From positions 165,130,976 to 165,194,975 of the forward strand of contig BTPG01000007.1 in NCBI GenBank assembly GCA_036245525.1: a stretch of 64,000 bases of DNA. The letters run 5' to 3'. Each line of letters starts with the position of its first letter. Positions within the stretch are counted from its first letter, which is position 1. Of the stretch, positions 10,973 through 22,215 are shown one piece after another. This DNA comes from Semisulcospira habei (lineage: Eukaryota > Mollusca > Gastropoda > Semisulcospiridae). A model generated the notes under the pieces. The model was not told the DNA's origin, searched no databases, and was given only the letters and a program-made list of their open reading frames with translations. The translations under genes and the position numbers were made by a program.

Positions 10973-11821
10973 GCTCGGGAAGTTCCCCGCGTCGGCCTAG
11001 CAGCGTCGGCGTGTCAGCCGCCATTGATACCATAAGAAGTACCCAACGGAGAAAGAAACACGCTTAGAAAAGACGGGTACAACACAATTTATTAATATTT
11101 CGGGTAAATACCCTTTGTCAAAATAGACAAACAAACAAACAGAGAGATTAACCGCTACTTATCTTCATTGGCAGAAGGAATGTGGCAACTGAAGGAGGTG
11201 ACGTAAAATAAAAGAAAAGGAAGAACAAAAGTGCGGGAAAAAGTAAAAATGACGTCAACGAAAAATCGTGAGAGAGACTCGGAAAGAACCTGAACACGAA
11301 AGACAAGAGTATGTGCAAGCACGTGCATGAGCGAGGGAAAGAAAAGGCGTGTAGATGAGGCCAGAGACAGAGAGAGAGAAAGAGAGAGAGAACGAACGGG
11401 GATTACCCTTGGGCACGAAGTAGGCTGAGTGTCTAATACACAAAGCCTGCTAAACACCAACCCGAAGGCAAACTTTATATCAAGTTCAAGTTGAGGACTA
11501 CCTCGGGGAAAAACGGGAGGACCCCGGGAAAAAAACCCAGCATTTAGCACAACAAGGAATAAGTCATGAAAACAAAGCAAAAATCAAATTCAGTAAGAGA
11601 ATAATTAGGTATAAGTGGAGAGTAGGTAGTTGTGAAACCGTCTTCAAGGGTAACTAAAACAATAATTAAAAAAATAATAAGGGGGGTGGGGAGAGAGACG
11701 GGGGCGGGGGGGGGGGAGGGAGGGGGGGGGAGGAAGGGGAAGAAAGGAAAAGGAAAAAGCGTAAAGAGAGAAAGAGGGCTAGAGAGAAGTGTTCAGTGGG
11801 GGAAGAAAGAGGGAGAGAGGT

Positions 11822-11854
<33 letters not shown>

Positions 11855-12490
11855 AAGGGGGTGGGGTGGGGGCGGAAGACAACCAGCCAGAGCCACCAGC
11901 CCCACCCAACAAGCACCCACCAGCTCACAGAAAAACACACAGGCACGCAACAAGACGACCACATACATCCCCAAGGGATGCACACGATCGCCCCGCCCCA
12001 AAACCGCGTATTACTCCGTGAGCCGGAGACCGGGCGCCCGACAGGGAAGGGCAGGGGATCCAACTAAACGTTCGGCCAGCGCTGAGAAAGTCTTCAAGGG
12101 AAATGTACAAATCAACCAGCGCCAACCTCACCTAACTGGTTCCATTAATTAATATTAATAAATTGTGTTGTACCCGTCTTTTCTAAGCGTGTTTCTTTCT
12201 CCGTTGGGTACTTCTTTGCATATTACACGCTTGGCAGTCACCTTTTTGGTCTGGATTGCTCATAGATACCACAGTCATGAGATAGTAGTGAAATCATGTG
12301 TTTCAACAAGTAGGCCTAGTTCTTCATTTTTCTTCTCAGTCGTTGTGTGACTACAAACAAAAACAGATTCTGTGAGCGGTTTCCTACAGTGATATGGCAA
12401 AACTTGCTGCATTGCTTATAGTACGCCAGGACTTTCCTGACATTACAAAAACAGCGATTTCTCTATCAGCTGGCTCAGGCGCCAAAAGCT
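10973..12490. repeat. Older dispersed repeat interrupted by the 1.18-kb inverted-end element
   Basis: Segments at 10973-11033 (GGGCTCGGGAAGTTC...GCCGCCATTGA) and about 12260-12490 (TGTTTCAAC, AAACAAAAACAGATTCTG, GCGGTTTCCTAC, CAGGACTTTCCTGACATT) match, in order, one continuous stretch at 50092-50375. The most economical reading is that the element at 11034-12216 inserted into a copy of this repeat. Confidence 0.6.
11034..12216. mobile_element. 1.18-kb element with perfect 66-bp inverted ends
   Basis: Positions 11034-11099 and 12151-12216 are exact reverse complements over 66 bp, beginning AAGAAGTACCCAACGGAGAA. The interior has no convincing gene; it includes a purine-rich block (about 11680-11870) with GA and G runs. 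One diverged single end recurs at 16860-16955. Class is uncertain: it could be a DNA-transposon derivative, or an inverted pair of Penelope-like termini, since a GGGTATTTACCCGAAATATT segment sits just inside the left end. Confidence 0.7.
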
Positions 12491-12568
12491 ATTCTAGCAC
12501 CACCCTTGAACTATCATAGCCTGCTCAGTTTTCATTAACTGACAACCGTATCCGGCCTGTTCGTTTTT

Positions 12569-13165
12569 GTCTACTGTATTGAAAATACCGTAGGCTTTGA
12601 GATGGGGCTGGTCGGAGCACGTCCATATACGGGCACACATCAGACTCCGACAGTGAAGTCAGTAACAAGACTGATAAAAATTACGTCATGCCTAGCCGGG
12701 CTACGCTAACCGCGCTGTTGAACGTCAGTAGTGACATTTGGCGGGGAAATGCCGTGTGTACTGTGTTTGTGTGTATGTAGACACGAGTGTTCGGTTCTGT
12801 TTGTGTGCGTACAGCGGCGGGTCTGAAGATTTAGGACTGAATGCTTCCGAGCGCGGGCTTCAAGATGTACTTCGCAGTACTTTTCAGCATATTTAAATTG
12901 GATTATGGCTCATTAAAAAGAAAAATTGCCGTTATAGAAAATCGGTTGACCCGCATTTGAGTCCGTAATTTGTGCTTCATTTGAAATTGTGAATATAGCT
13001 AGCTTCGATCCCCAAGATATTGGATGAGTTCGTCACACTTAACCAGCTTTGTACCTCAGTATTAAATGTTTTCTTAACAAAAATAATTCATAGCAGAAAA
13101 AAATGTCGAAACGAAGAACTTTCCTGGACTGAGTTCAGACAGTGACGGTGACGTAAAAGCGCTAG
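12569..13165 (-). repeat. Dispersed repeat, inverse partner of 40328-40880
   Basis: Reverse-complement match to 40328-40880, sharing GGGGCTGGT-GGAGCAC, GCTAACCGCGCTGTTGAACGT, TCGGTTGACCC-CATTTGAGTCCGTAAT and GTGACGGTGACGTAAA in order. Starts at a GTCTACTGTATT palindromic end. No coding capacity recognised. Confidence 0.65.
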
Positions 13166-13509
13166 ACACATCAGTGTACTTCACATGCAGATGGAATGGG
13201 CTGGCCGCAGGGTCGTTCTGCTGAACCCAAAAGCTGAAATTCTACGGCTTTCTGGGGATTTTGAGAAAGCTGAATCAGATATGAGAGACAATTATCGCAT
13301 TTCCGCTGGGACTGAAATGCTGCATTTGCCCACTACATATGGTATATAGGAGACTTGAACATGTACCCAGCTTACTAGCCTGGACAAAGCGCTGCGACAA
13401 CAAAAAGCAACTCCGCATGGTTTCTGTGTGTGGCTAGCAGGTAGCCATGGATGTCAGACCACGCGAATCTGCCTCATTGGTGCAGCCTGGGTTCCACTGG
13501 GCGAACTAA

Positions 13510-13648
13510 TTAACCCTTTTAGCCCCATGGTCCCATTTCTCAAATTTTGGAGGTGTTGCTTAACGACTATGTACCAGTTGCAGAAGATGGCTTGACCATG
13601 ATAATTCAAGGGTAGTGCCAGATTAGCTGTAGGGATCCGGGGCTAAAA
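13510..13648. mobile_element. Family A hairpin MITE, deletion derivative
   Basis: TTAACCCTTTTAGCCCCATGG at the left, the left arm through GGGTAGTGCCAGATTAGCT, then a jump to GGGGCTAAAA at the right. The right arm of the hairpin is gone. Confidence 0.7.
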
Positions 13649-13938
13649 CAGATGGAAGAAACAGTTCCTGTTACAAATAGGCCCTGGAGGATATGAAAAG
13701 GGTGATGGATATGAACACAGTACTTGGTTTCATCAAGCCATCTCAGTCCTGAATAGTGTTGAGTGGCAGTAAAAAACACATGATACATATCGTGCCGTGG
13801 ATGTGCATGTGTAACACAGTGTAATGGTCTTCAGTGTCAGCTGTGCAGATGTTGAAACTCACAAATATTGACAAACTAGCCGAGGAAAAGAGGACTGTGA
13901 GAAAAACCTTTTCTTCTTGTTCTTCTCTGGTGGGTGAA

Positions 13939-13944
<6 letters not shown>

Positions 13945-14008
<64 letters not shown>
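13945..14008. repeat. (GA)n microsatellite
   Basis: About 31 GA units; the Arg-Glu or Leu-Ser open frames across it are artefacts. Confidence 0.95.
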
Positions 14009-14009
<1 letters not shown>

Positions 14010-14259
14010 ACACACATATACACCATCACACACCGTCATACACAGACACACATGGACAGTTCTTCTCAAACGCAAGCAGCACTGACAAACACTTTGATTG
14101 ACACACTGACCGACACGTAAATCGTATTCAGTGGTTTTGTGACGTGTCAGCCGAGTATTAAGCACGAAAACAGAAGTTACAGGAAGTCAGTAAATCAGTT
14201 CAACTTCTAATCATGTGCAGCTGTTATTTTCAGACAATCAACTGCAATAGTACTGAATT

Positions 14260-14327
14260 TATGTCTAGGCAGGCCTGAACCTGACTAGAAAGTTATGTCT
14301 AGGCAGGCCTGAACCTAACTAGAAAGT
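14260..14327. repeat. 34-bp tandem duplication
   Basis: TATGTCTAGGCAGGCCTGAACC... occurs twice head to tail with one substitution in 34 bases. Recent local duplication. Confidence 0.9.
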
Positions 14328-14576
14328 CAATTCTGAAGTAAATACGCACAGCATCGAGTCTGACAAATAACATTTCCGGTACTTATGATGCCGCCGAGGT
14401 TGCTCCGCTAAATAATGTCAGATACAATACAGCAAGTAAACAAAATGTAGACAATGTTTATAATCGGCACCGATTGATTTGTCAGACGTTTCATCACAGA
14501 GCGACACATTCCAATGGTATGTGGCATTACGTACGCCGAGCCATTTGCACATGCACAAACTTGGTCAGACAGTAAG

Positions 14577-15284
14577 GCTGAGTTGGTATACCTCGCCCTG
14601 TACCTAGGTTAAACGCACCAGGGGCATCATTACTGCGATTTTCGCATCTACCCGCTCGCTCGGACGGGTCCTGTGCAACAGAACTGCGCGCGCAGGTAGG
14701 CTTCTGCACACTTGAAGTGTGGTCTCGTACGTTCCCGCGGAAGATTGTGATCGCAGTCAAAACACGGTTCGTTTACGGTTTTAGCGTTACTCCCCTCGAG
14801 CATAAAATGTGAGGGCGTATGTCCCTACTGGAAAAAGATAGGTTTCCGGGGGTTGTTCATTCTCCTCAACTTGCCTATTCCTGAATCAAGTCCATTGTAG
14901 TGCACTCGTCTCTCATACGGCTACGGCCACGACGGTGCTTTCTGCCGCAAAGCGACACAGATGTCGCAAAATCACCACCATTGAGGAAAAACAAAACTAT
15001 TTTTCAAATCTGCCAAATCGTGTAATGTTTTATTACGCTAGCGTAAGGATGCATTATTGCTTGACTCCATATGGGAAAAGGTTTATTCTTTATTCATCTT
15101 ATTTTGCAGCAATCAAACGTCAAGTGATTCTTTCTCCGAGATTGCTCATTACAGGTGCAGAGAACACACGCTCTAAACCGATCTGGTGCACAGGACCGGT
15201 CCCAACGACGGGTCAGGTGCGAAAATAGCAACAATGGCGCCGCTGGTGCATGTCACCTAACAGGGCAAGGTATACCAACTCAGC
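14577..15284. mobile_element. Mutator-like non-autonomous element with 9-bp target duplication
   Basis: 708-bp element. Its ends are inverted over about 140 bp at moderate identity (GCTGAGTTGGTATACC at the left, GGTATACCAACTCAGC at the right). The exact 9-bp word GACAGTAAG flanks it on both sides (14568-14576 and 15285-15293). Long inverted ends with a 9-bp duplication are the hallmark of Mutator-like elements. The interior has no transposase frame; the 97-codon plus-strand frame at 14935 shows no recognised domain. Confidence 0.75.
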
Positions 15285-15521
15285 GACAGTAAGGTGGAAA
15301 CTGGCCGAGTCGCCCATCTAGGTGTAGCTGTAGTATCCATGATACGAGCTGTTTGTTACATTTTTGGGTGTTTCTCATACACCATGCTTTCAGTTTTTTG
15401 GGTTGTTTTTTTTGCTAAATCGATTACATGCCATTTTACCTGGTATATACTTCCATACTCATTAGAATACCACATGTACTTTATTCTATACTCATTAGAG
15501 TTCATCTTACAAAGAAGCTCA

Positions 15522-15741
15522 TTAACCCATTGAGCCCCGAGTCCCTACAGCAGGAGATGGATTGACCACGATAATTCAAGGGTAGTGCCAGATTAGCTTG
15601 GCGCCTGAAGGCGCCAAGCTAATCTGGCACTACCCTTGAATTATCATGGTCAATCCATCTCCTGCAACTGGTACAGTCATTAGGCAACACCTCCAAACTT
15701 TTGCCAAAATGCGACCCGGGGCTTGGGGCTAAAAGGGTTAA
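15522..15741. mobile_element. Family A hairpin MITE, complete (type copy)
   Basis: 220 bp from TTAA (15522-15525) to TTAA (15738-15741). The inner ends are CCCATTGAGCCCC and GGGGCTAAAAGGG. The centre is a near-perfect hairpin: ATAATTCAAGGGTAGTGCC, AGATTAGCTTGGCGCC, a TGAA loop, then the complement. TTAA target duplications with CCC ends are the signature of piggyBac-family transposons, so this is best read as a piggyBac-type MITE. It has no coding capacity; mobility would need a transposase from elsewhere. Confidence 0.8.
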
Positions 15742-17045
15742 GAATTTACAAATAATCCTTCTGTCAATGTTGTACAGCCAAGGCCCAGTTTTCACAAATT
15801 GACTTTCACTGTAGGCCTACATCCAGTATTACGCTGCGAAATTGTGCGACCACCCCAGATACAGTCGCTTCAATGAGAGATCCTCCAGCACGGGTTCCAC
15901 AACAGCTTTCCGCGAATGTATTGACGCCTTACTGCCTTCCTTTGATTTATGTATCTATAAAAACATGAGGTTCACACGCTGACAACCTGTTGAAGCTAAA
16001 CACATGCAAATGAAAGGTTCGTTAGTTAGTTAGGTTATCTATGGTTTTAACGTCCGACGCCGAGCAGCGTGACCTACAGATGAGCCGCCATCTCACGGGC
16101 CATGGCACAAACGAAAGGAGAACTGAGAAGCAGAGCTGCTTGTAAGAGTAGTGTGTGCTCAAATATCTCCAAATGGTTGGTTGCATTCGCTAACAGATCC
16201 TTGTTTTTAAATCATCATACCCAAATGATAAGAGTAGCGAGTTGATTGTGGGTCACATTACATAGCCAAATTTGTCCAGTTCAGGCAGTGCAAGGACCGG
16301 TGTTTTTAAAAATAATTTTTGCCTTGTTTGAAAATTTGTAGTAGGGCTGAATGTTAGAATTTGCTGGCAATTTCTAGTTAGATGAGAGGAGACATGTTTG
16401 GTGCTTTGATTCATACCATCCTGATCTTATACAGTGGCCAATTGTGGGCCTATGTTGAGTTGCCGTTGCCGGCCGTAGTGATTTGAGGGGCACGCTGATT
16501 TCAGCTGTGCTTGGGTGTGGGAATAGTAAGGAATCGCGTTCATAGCCAAGAATTGAGACTGTCAATGTGCTGTTTTTATTGTTATTTTGTGCATGGCAAA
16601 TGTGCAGCTGGTGGGCAGTAGTGTTTTTTAGGGGATTGAAATATTAGGTGATGCCTGGGACTGACTATGGCTAAGAGACTGTATAGTACGGAAACGGCAC
16701 TGTGTTCCGTGGCCTGTGTGTGTGCGCGCGCTCTTATTAGCGATTCTGCAAAGGGGAATAATCTGCAAAATTCCACAAGAGAAATATACAGGAGTTATCC
16801 TTAAAAAAAAAACTGTAGGAAAAAACAAGATGACTGCCAAGCGCGTAAAATGCAAATAAAATACCCAATAAAGAAAGAAACACACTTAGAAAGGACTCGC
16901 ACAACACGGTTAATTAAACTGGTTTTTACTCTATTTTTTTTCAAAATGGACACACGGACGGGAATTATAAATTGAAATGAACCAGACGACAAGATTCTGA
17001 TCCTGACAAACGGACAACTGACTTATCATTCTGGTGTGACAATTA
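15742..17045. other. Spacer with two repeat ends
   Basis: Contains a reversed repeat tail at about 16019-16085 (GTTAGTTAGTTAGGTTATC, the complement of the AACTAACTAAC tail at 34065-34131) and, at 16860-16955, a diverged end of the 1.18-kb element (CCCAATAAAGAAAGAAACAC). No gene seen. Confidence 0.5.
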
Positions 17046-17259
17046 TTAACCCTTTCAGCCCCCGAGTCCCTACAGCAGGAGATGGCTTGACCATGATATA
17101 ATTCAAGGGTAGTGCCAGATTAGATTGGCGCCTGCAGGCGCCAAGCTAATCTGGCACTACCCTTGAATTATCATGGTCAGTCAATCTCCTGCAACTGGAA
17201 AATGGTTAGGCAACACCTCCAAAATTTGAGAAATGGGACCTTGGGGCTGAAAGGGTTAA
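17046..17259. mobile_element. Family A hairpin MITE, complete
   Basis: TTAA at both ends with CCCTTTCAGCCCC and GGGGCTGAAAGGG inverted termini. The hairpin centre is GGCGCCTGCAGGCGCC. Complete copy with few changes between the arms. Confidence 0.8.
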
Positions 17260-17274
17260 ACTACTCAATCAAGT

Positions 17275-17415
17275 CAGTTGGTTGGTTGTACGTTGCTTAA
17301 CGTCCCAACAACAAGACAACAGGCCTGCGCTGTTTGAGAAGAAAAAAAAAATAAACTGAACATTGAATGTATGTGGCCAACCGGTCTAATATGCTAAATA
17401 AACCAAAGACGCGCT
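17275..17415 (+). mobile_element. 355-bp retroposon, 5' part
   Basis: GTTGGTTGGTTGTACGTTGC, TTAACGTCCCAACAACAAGAC, an A run, GAATGTATGTGGCCAACC and GGTCTAATATGCTAAATAAACC match the first ~135 bp of the copies at 20406 and 38319. The 3' half is absent. Confidence 0.75.
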
Positions 17416-17569
17416 AAGGACGCTGCACCTTCATACTAATTTATCGCACCCTAGTCTACAACAAGAAAGGCAAAACCCTTATGGCTCACGTGTATCGACC
17501 GATCCACACGTCTGACAATAAGTAAAGGGATGTCTTCTGCACTAACAAAATCCATGTTTTCTCAAAATT

Positions 17570-18370
17570 TAATCAGTTTTCACACATCTGTGAAACCTCC
17601 ATGACCCTTGCGATGAGTAAACTAAATTAGGATACATAGCAAGGTCTTATCATCAGCTACCTTTGTGCCAAATTTGATTGAAAAGTTTGCAAAAATGTTG
17701 ATAATAACTACTATTGGTATTTTATACACATTTGTCGACCTCTTGTGACCCTTGACCTTTCCTGAGGGGTCATCCAAGTTAATATGCATAGACAGGTCTT
17801 ACCATCTGGTATCTCTTTAGCAAGTTTGGGTTTGAAGTTGTGAATAGTAATTGAGAAAAAACATTTCTTGTCAAAATATGGCTATTTTTTTACCTATTTC
17901 CAGAGATCTTGTGATCCTTGACCTTTCCAAGGGGTCATCCAAATTAGTATGCATAGATAGGTCTTACAATCAGGTATCTCTGTAGCAAGTTTGGGTTTGA
18001 AGTTGTGAATAGCATTTGAGAAAAAAAATATTTTGTCAAAACATGGTGACTTTGGGCCTATTTCTTGAGCTCTTGTGACCCTTGACCTTTCCGAGGGATC
18101 AACCAAATTAGTGTGCATATAAAGGTCTTACCATCAGGTATCGTTGTTCTAAGATTGGGTTTGAAGTTGTGAATAGTATTTGAGAAAAAATAAATTATGT
18201 CCAAAAATAGCTATTTTTGATATATTTCTTGATTTCCTGTGACCTTGACCTTTGTGAGAGGTCACTGAAATTGGTATGTTTAGAAAGGTCTCGCCACAAA
18301 GTATCCTTGGGCCAAGTTTGAAGACTGTAGCTTGAATAGTCTCCGAAAAAATGCCAACGCTAAAGTTTAC
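17570..18370. repeat. Tandem repeat, unit about 162 bp
   Basis: The landmark CTTGTGACCCTTGACCTTTCC recurs at about 17747, 17909, 18074 and 18236, each followed by GGGGTCATCCAAATTAGTATGCATA and AAGTTTGGGTTTGAAGTTGTGAATAG. At least four units plus a diverged first one. No unit has a conserved open frame, so it is not coding. Confidence 0.85.
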
Positions 18371-19825
18371 CATGGACCACGGAGGATGGACGACAGACAC
18401 CGGACGGAAGACCACTGGCCCAGAACATAGACTCACTTTTGCTTCAAACTTGAGCCAAAAAGTCATTACAATTGCAAACTCAAGCCAGGAGTAATGTTGG
18501 CGTGATATATACGTGTACTGATGAGCAAAAGAAATCCAACGTTTTTGGAATCATTGGAAAGAATGAAGTGTTTCTGATGATTCCAAATGTCACATTTCTG
18601 TTGCTAGTCAGTACACTACACCAGCTCGAGGCAGGGACAGTTTGATGTGGAATAGGCATAGCTGTACCTAATTGAGCTGAGGTCAATTTGGCATGACAAA
18701 CTGCTGTGCAGGATCAATTGGGGTCTCTATTGTGCTACTACAAGTGTGCTAGACAAAAGTGATCTCACTGTGACAAGGCGTAGGGGTCATTTATGGTGCA
18801 TCACACCAGGATCGTCATGAATTCCATCATCAGGAAGTCACAACCTTTCTATAGAGCTGGATGTGTCAAGGGGTTGATTAGCAGCCTTTATCATATCACT
18901 TGATCAATGATTTATTAACTGACTGATTGGTTGATCGATTGACCGATGAGCATAACTCAGTCAAATAGCCACTACAGGTCTTAAACAATTTAGCCCTGAC
19001 AATTAAACTGAAACAAATTTAAACAAGTCGACACAGCAAGATAATGACCATGAAACTCCATACATGTTAGCCCAGCTGACAACCTCAAAATGTGGAATTT
19101 GACAACATTTTTGTTTGATGCTTAACTGTTGGATCTTGGTAGCCAGGGAAACATTTGTAGGCATTGATCTGCACGCATATTGTTCTAAACAGTGTGAAAA
19201 TGCACATAACCTCTTATACAAATGTAGAAATGACTTTGAATTTGGTTTATCATTTTTGTTTCCTATTATCATGATAATAAAATACATGTAGATGTTCTAC
19301 ACTCTAATATACTCCTGTACATGTAAAATTAATAATTCACAAATATCAAATTAATGACCTTCTAAAAATTATTAAACTTTTTATTTCATTCATGCGATTC
19401 AAATGTGCAAAACTGTGCCTGCATCTCTGTGCAAAATGACATCCCAAACACACTGTTTTCACCATAAAATGTATCTGCAAGCAGTAAGCAAAAGCATCTT
19501 GGGTCGACATCTGCTGCAATTGACCCATGCATGGCCGTGTGCAGGCAAATACAGCTGACATTGACCCACGAATCTTTTGCTCACTGGGTGTATTGTATTA
19601 TACATGACTTGTTTGTATACTGCATGTATACTGCAAGACACACAGGACTGACACATATTTTTCACTTCATAGTCATAAGTATGTACACTGACACAACATG
19701 TTACTACATGTTCTGTACAGGCACAACAGAGATGAATGTTGCATGTAATGCTGTTTCAAGTCAACCATCTTCTGCATGCAACCACCTGGCGGTCTACAGT
19801 ACTGGTGGCTGTGTGCACAAGGTTG
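18371..19825. other. Spacer, nothing recognised
   Basis: AT-rich sequence with only short frames and no recognised repeat end or exon. Confidence 0.4.
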
Positions 19826-20038
19826 TTAATCCTTTTCATTCTGATGCACTTATGTTTGCAATAAACTTGACTATGATAGTTCATGGGTGGTGCCAGAATA
19901 GCTTGGCGCCTCAGGCGCCAAGCCATTCTGGCACTACCCTTGAACTAAAATTGTGAATCTATCTCTTAATCTGCAAAACAGCTTTCACAGGACAATAAGT
20001 AAACTTTAAAAATTCAACCTAAGGATATATTGGGTTAA
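19826..20038. mobile_element. Family B hairpin MITE, complete
   Basis: TTAA at both ends, GTTCATGGGTGGTGCCAGAATAGC left arm and the complement at the right, centre GGCGCCTCAGGCGCC. The flanks (CTTTTCATTCTGATGCACTTATG and the right AAGGATATATTGGG) differ from family A, though both share the hairpin core and the TTAA ends. Confidence 0.75.
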
Positions 20039-20405
20039 TACATGTATGACAAAAAAAACTGCAGTGATGTGAAAAGGCAATTACACTTGGGATGGTACCA
20101 AACAAATTACTATTCTGTATGCAAAGTGCTAACAACAAAACAAAACCTTACATTCCAACACTTGGGATGGTACCGAACAAAATACTATTCTGTATATGAA
20201 GTGTTAATAAAAACAACTTAATCCCAACACTTGCAATGGTACCAAACAAACCATTATTCTGTATGCGAAGTGCTAACAAGAAAAAACAACTTACATCCCT
20301 ACACAAAATGACCCACCCTCCTCTCCCCGTCACCCCCTGCAACACACACATGTAAGCGCTTGAATATTACATAACAACTTCATACATATTACAGAATTTT
20401 TAAGA

Positions 20406-20764
20406 TTGGTTGGTTGTACATTGCTTAACGTCCCGACAGTAACAAGACTTTCTCAGGATGTGCCTGTATTGCTTGTGAAAAAAAAACTAAACAGAATATT
20501 GAATGAATGTCGCCAGCCGGTCTAATACGCTAAATAAACCTAAGACCATTTAACAACACACATACAATTTTAAGAGTTACAGGCAGCGCAGACAATAGGG
20601 AGAGTTTAAAAAACTAAAATACAGGTGAATGGACCAAGGGTAGACAGAAACACATGCCCCAGAATAGAGGGGAAACCACACCTTGTGGGGCTGACCAGGG
20701 TGATGCTGGGAACTAAAAAGTAGTTAACCCCATCCAAGTCCCACAGGGCAGACCCAGGTGGGGG
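20406..20764 (+). mobile_element. 355-bp hairpin-ended retroposon, complete copy 1
   Basis: Begins TTGGTTGGTTGTACATTGC and ends GGTGGGG. Flanked by a 13-bp direct repeat with one mismatch (AGAATTTTTAAGA at 20393-20405, AGAATTTATAAGA at 20765-20777). It has no inverted ends, no poly(A) tail and no recognisable tRNA-type promoter boxes. The last ~45 bp fold as a hairpin (CCCATCCAAGT against ACCCAGGTGGGG). Variable-length target repeats fit LINE-type reverse transcription. Confidence 0.75.
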
Positions 20765-20969
20765 AGAATTTATAAGACTCCATCCACTAAACGCACACAA
20801 ATGTAAAGCGACCTACTCCAGGCAGTAAAGGGGCTACAGCTCGTATGTTACCTGTATAAATGTTTCTAGTTTGTCTTACATAATGCTGGACAAAAAAAAA
20901 ATCATCAAATTTGAATCTTGTAAATGTAAAGACTTTTCTGCATCCTCCTCCGTTTCTCTTTCTCAAAAT

Positions 20970-21450
20970 GCCATGGAAAACCTCTGGTACGTGTGCCATG
21001 GAAAACCTCTGGTACCGCGTGCCATAAAAAAACCTCTGGTACGCGTGCCATGGAAAACCTCTGGTACGCGTGCCATGGAAAACCTCTGGTACGCGCGCCA
21101 TGGAAAACCTCTGGTACGCGTGCCATGGAAAACCTCTGGTATGCGTGCCATGGAAAACCTCTGGTACGCGTGCCATGGAAAACCTCTGGTAGGCGTGCCA
21201 TGGAAAACCTCTGGTACGCGTGCCATGGAAAACCTCTGGTACGCGTGCCATGGAAAACCTCTGGTACGCGTGCCATGGAAAACCTCTGGTACGCGCGCCA
21301 TGGAAAACCTCTGGTACGCGTGCCATGGAAAACCTCTGGTACGCGTGCCATGGAAAACTTCTGGTACGTGTGCCATGGAAAACCTCTGGTAGGCGTGCCA
21401 TGGAAAACCTCTGGTAGGTGTGCCATGGAAAACCTCTGGTACGCGTGCCT
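20970..21450. repeat. 25-bp minisatellite, about 19 copies
   Basis: Unit TGCCATGGAAAACCTCTGG followed by TACGCG, 25 bp long. Variants include GGTAGGCG, CGCGCGCC and one expanded unit near 21020. Because 25 is not a multiple of 3, each strand reads as three interleaved 25-residue peptide repeats. The unit lacks stops in most frames, hence several overlapping long frames. I treat it as a non-coding minisatellite. Confidence 0.95.
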
Positions 21451-21768
21451 ACTCATACGGATTATAAAAAGAAGGGTAGAAAAGTCTTAGCTGCAGCAAG
21501 ACAACGTTGATAACCTGTTGAATTGGGGAATTTTATTAATCAAATCTCGCCATGGAACAGATCGCTTTAATGAAAAATTGCGCAATATACCCCCCCCCCC
21601 CCCCCACCAAGACCAAAAAAACAACAAAAAACAAAACAATAAACAAACAAGCAAATAAACAACCAAGTAAAACTAATGCTGCAAAAAGCACTTTGTTCAA
21701 GAAAGAAAGGACATTAATGACCCTCATGCTTACAAGGAACACCAAGTGTTTCCATGGAGACAGGCTTG

Positions 21769-21986
21769 TTAACTCATTCAGCCCCAACGCACTACAGCAG
21801 AAGATGGTCGGATCAACCATGATCATTCAAGGGTAGTGCCAGATTAGCTTGGCGCCGACAGGCACCAAGCTAATCTGGCACTATCCTTGAATAATCATGG
21901 TCAATCGAACTCCTGCAACGGGTGCACAGTCGTCAGATGACGCCTTCAAAATTTGGGAAATACGGCCGTCGGGCTGAATGGGTTAA
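21769..21986. mobile_element. Family A hairpin MITE, complete
   Basis: TTAA at both ends, inner ends CTCATTCAGCCCC and GGGCTGAATGGG. The hairpin has several arm mismatches (GGCGCCGACAGGCACC), so the copy is older than those at 15522 and 39328. Confidence 0.75.
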
Positions 21987-22060
21987 CCCGCTTGTGCATG
22001 CAGCTGCTGGTGCTGTAGACATGCATACACAAGAAGGTTAAAGAACATTTCAACACAAAA

Positions 22061-22215
22061 TTAACTCATTTACATCCAATGACTTTCAATACTACAAAGC
22101 TTTGTATAGGAGTCGTGCCACATCAGCTTGGCACCTGCGAAGGTGCCACACTCATCAGGAAGTAACCCTGAACTATCGTGGCTGATCAATCTCCTGCTGG
22201 TCTCAACGGTAATCC
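22061..22215. mobile_element. Degenerate hairpin MITE
   Basis: TTAACTCATTTACATCC start, hairpin remnant GTGCCACATCAGCTTGGCACC with a mismatched partner, and AATCTCCTGCTGG at the right. Right terminus not found. Confidence 0.5.

Noticed and set aside
15582..15660. CRISPR-like repeats or rho-independent terminators at the strong hairpins
   Set aside because: The genome is eukaryotic; the hairpins are dispersed elements with TTAA ends, without regular spacers.
20787..21456. Long overlapping repeat proteins on both strands
   Set aside because: All derive from a 25-bp minisatellite whose period is not a multiple of three.
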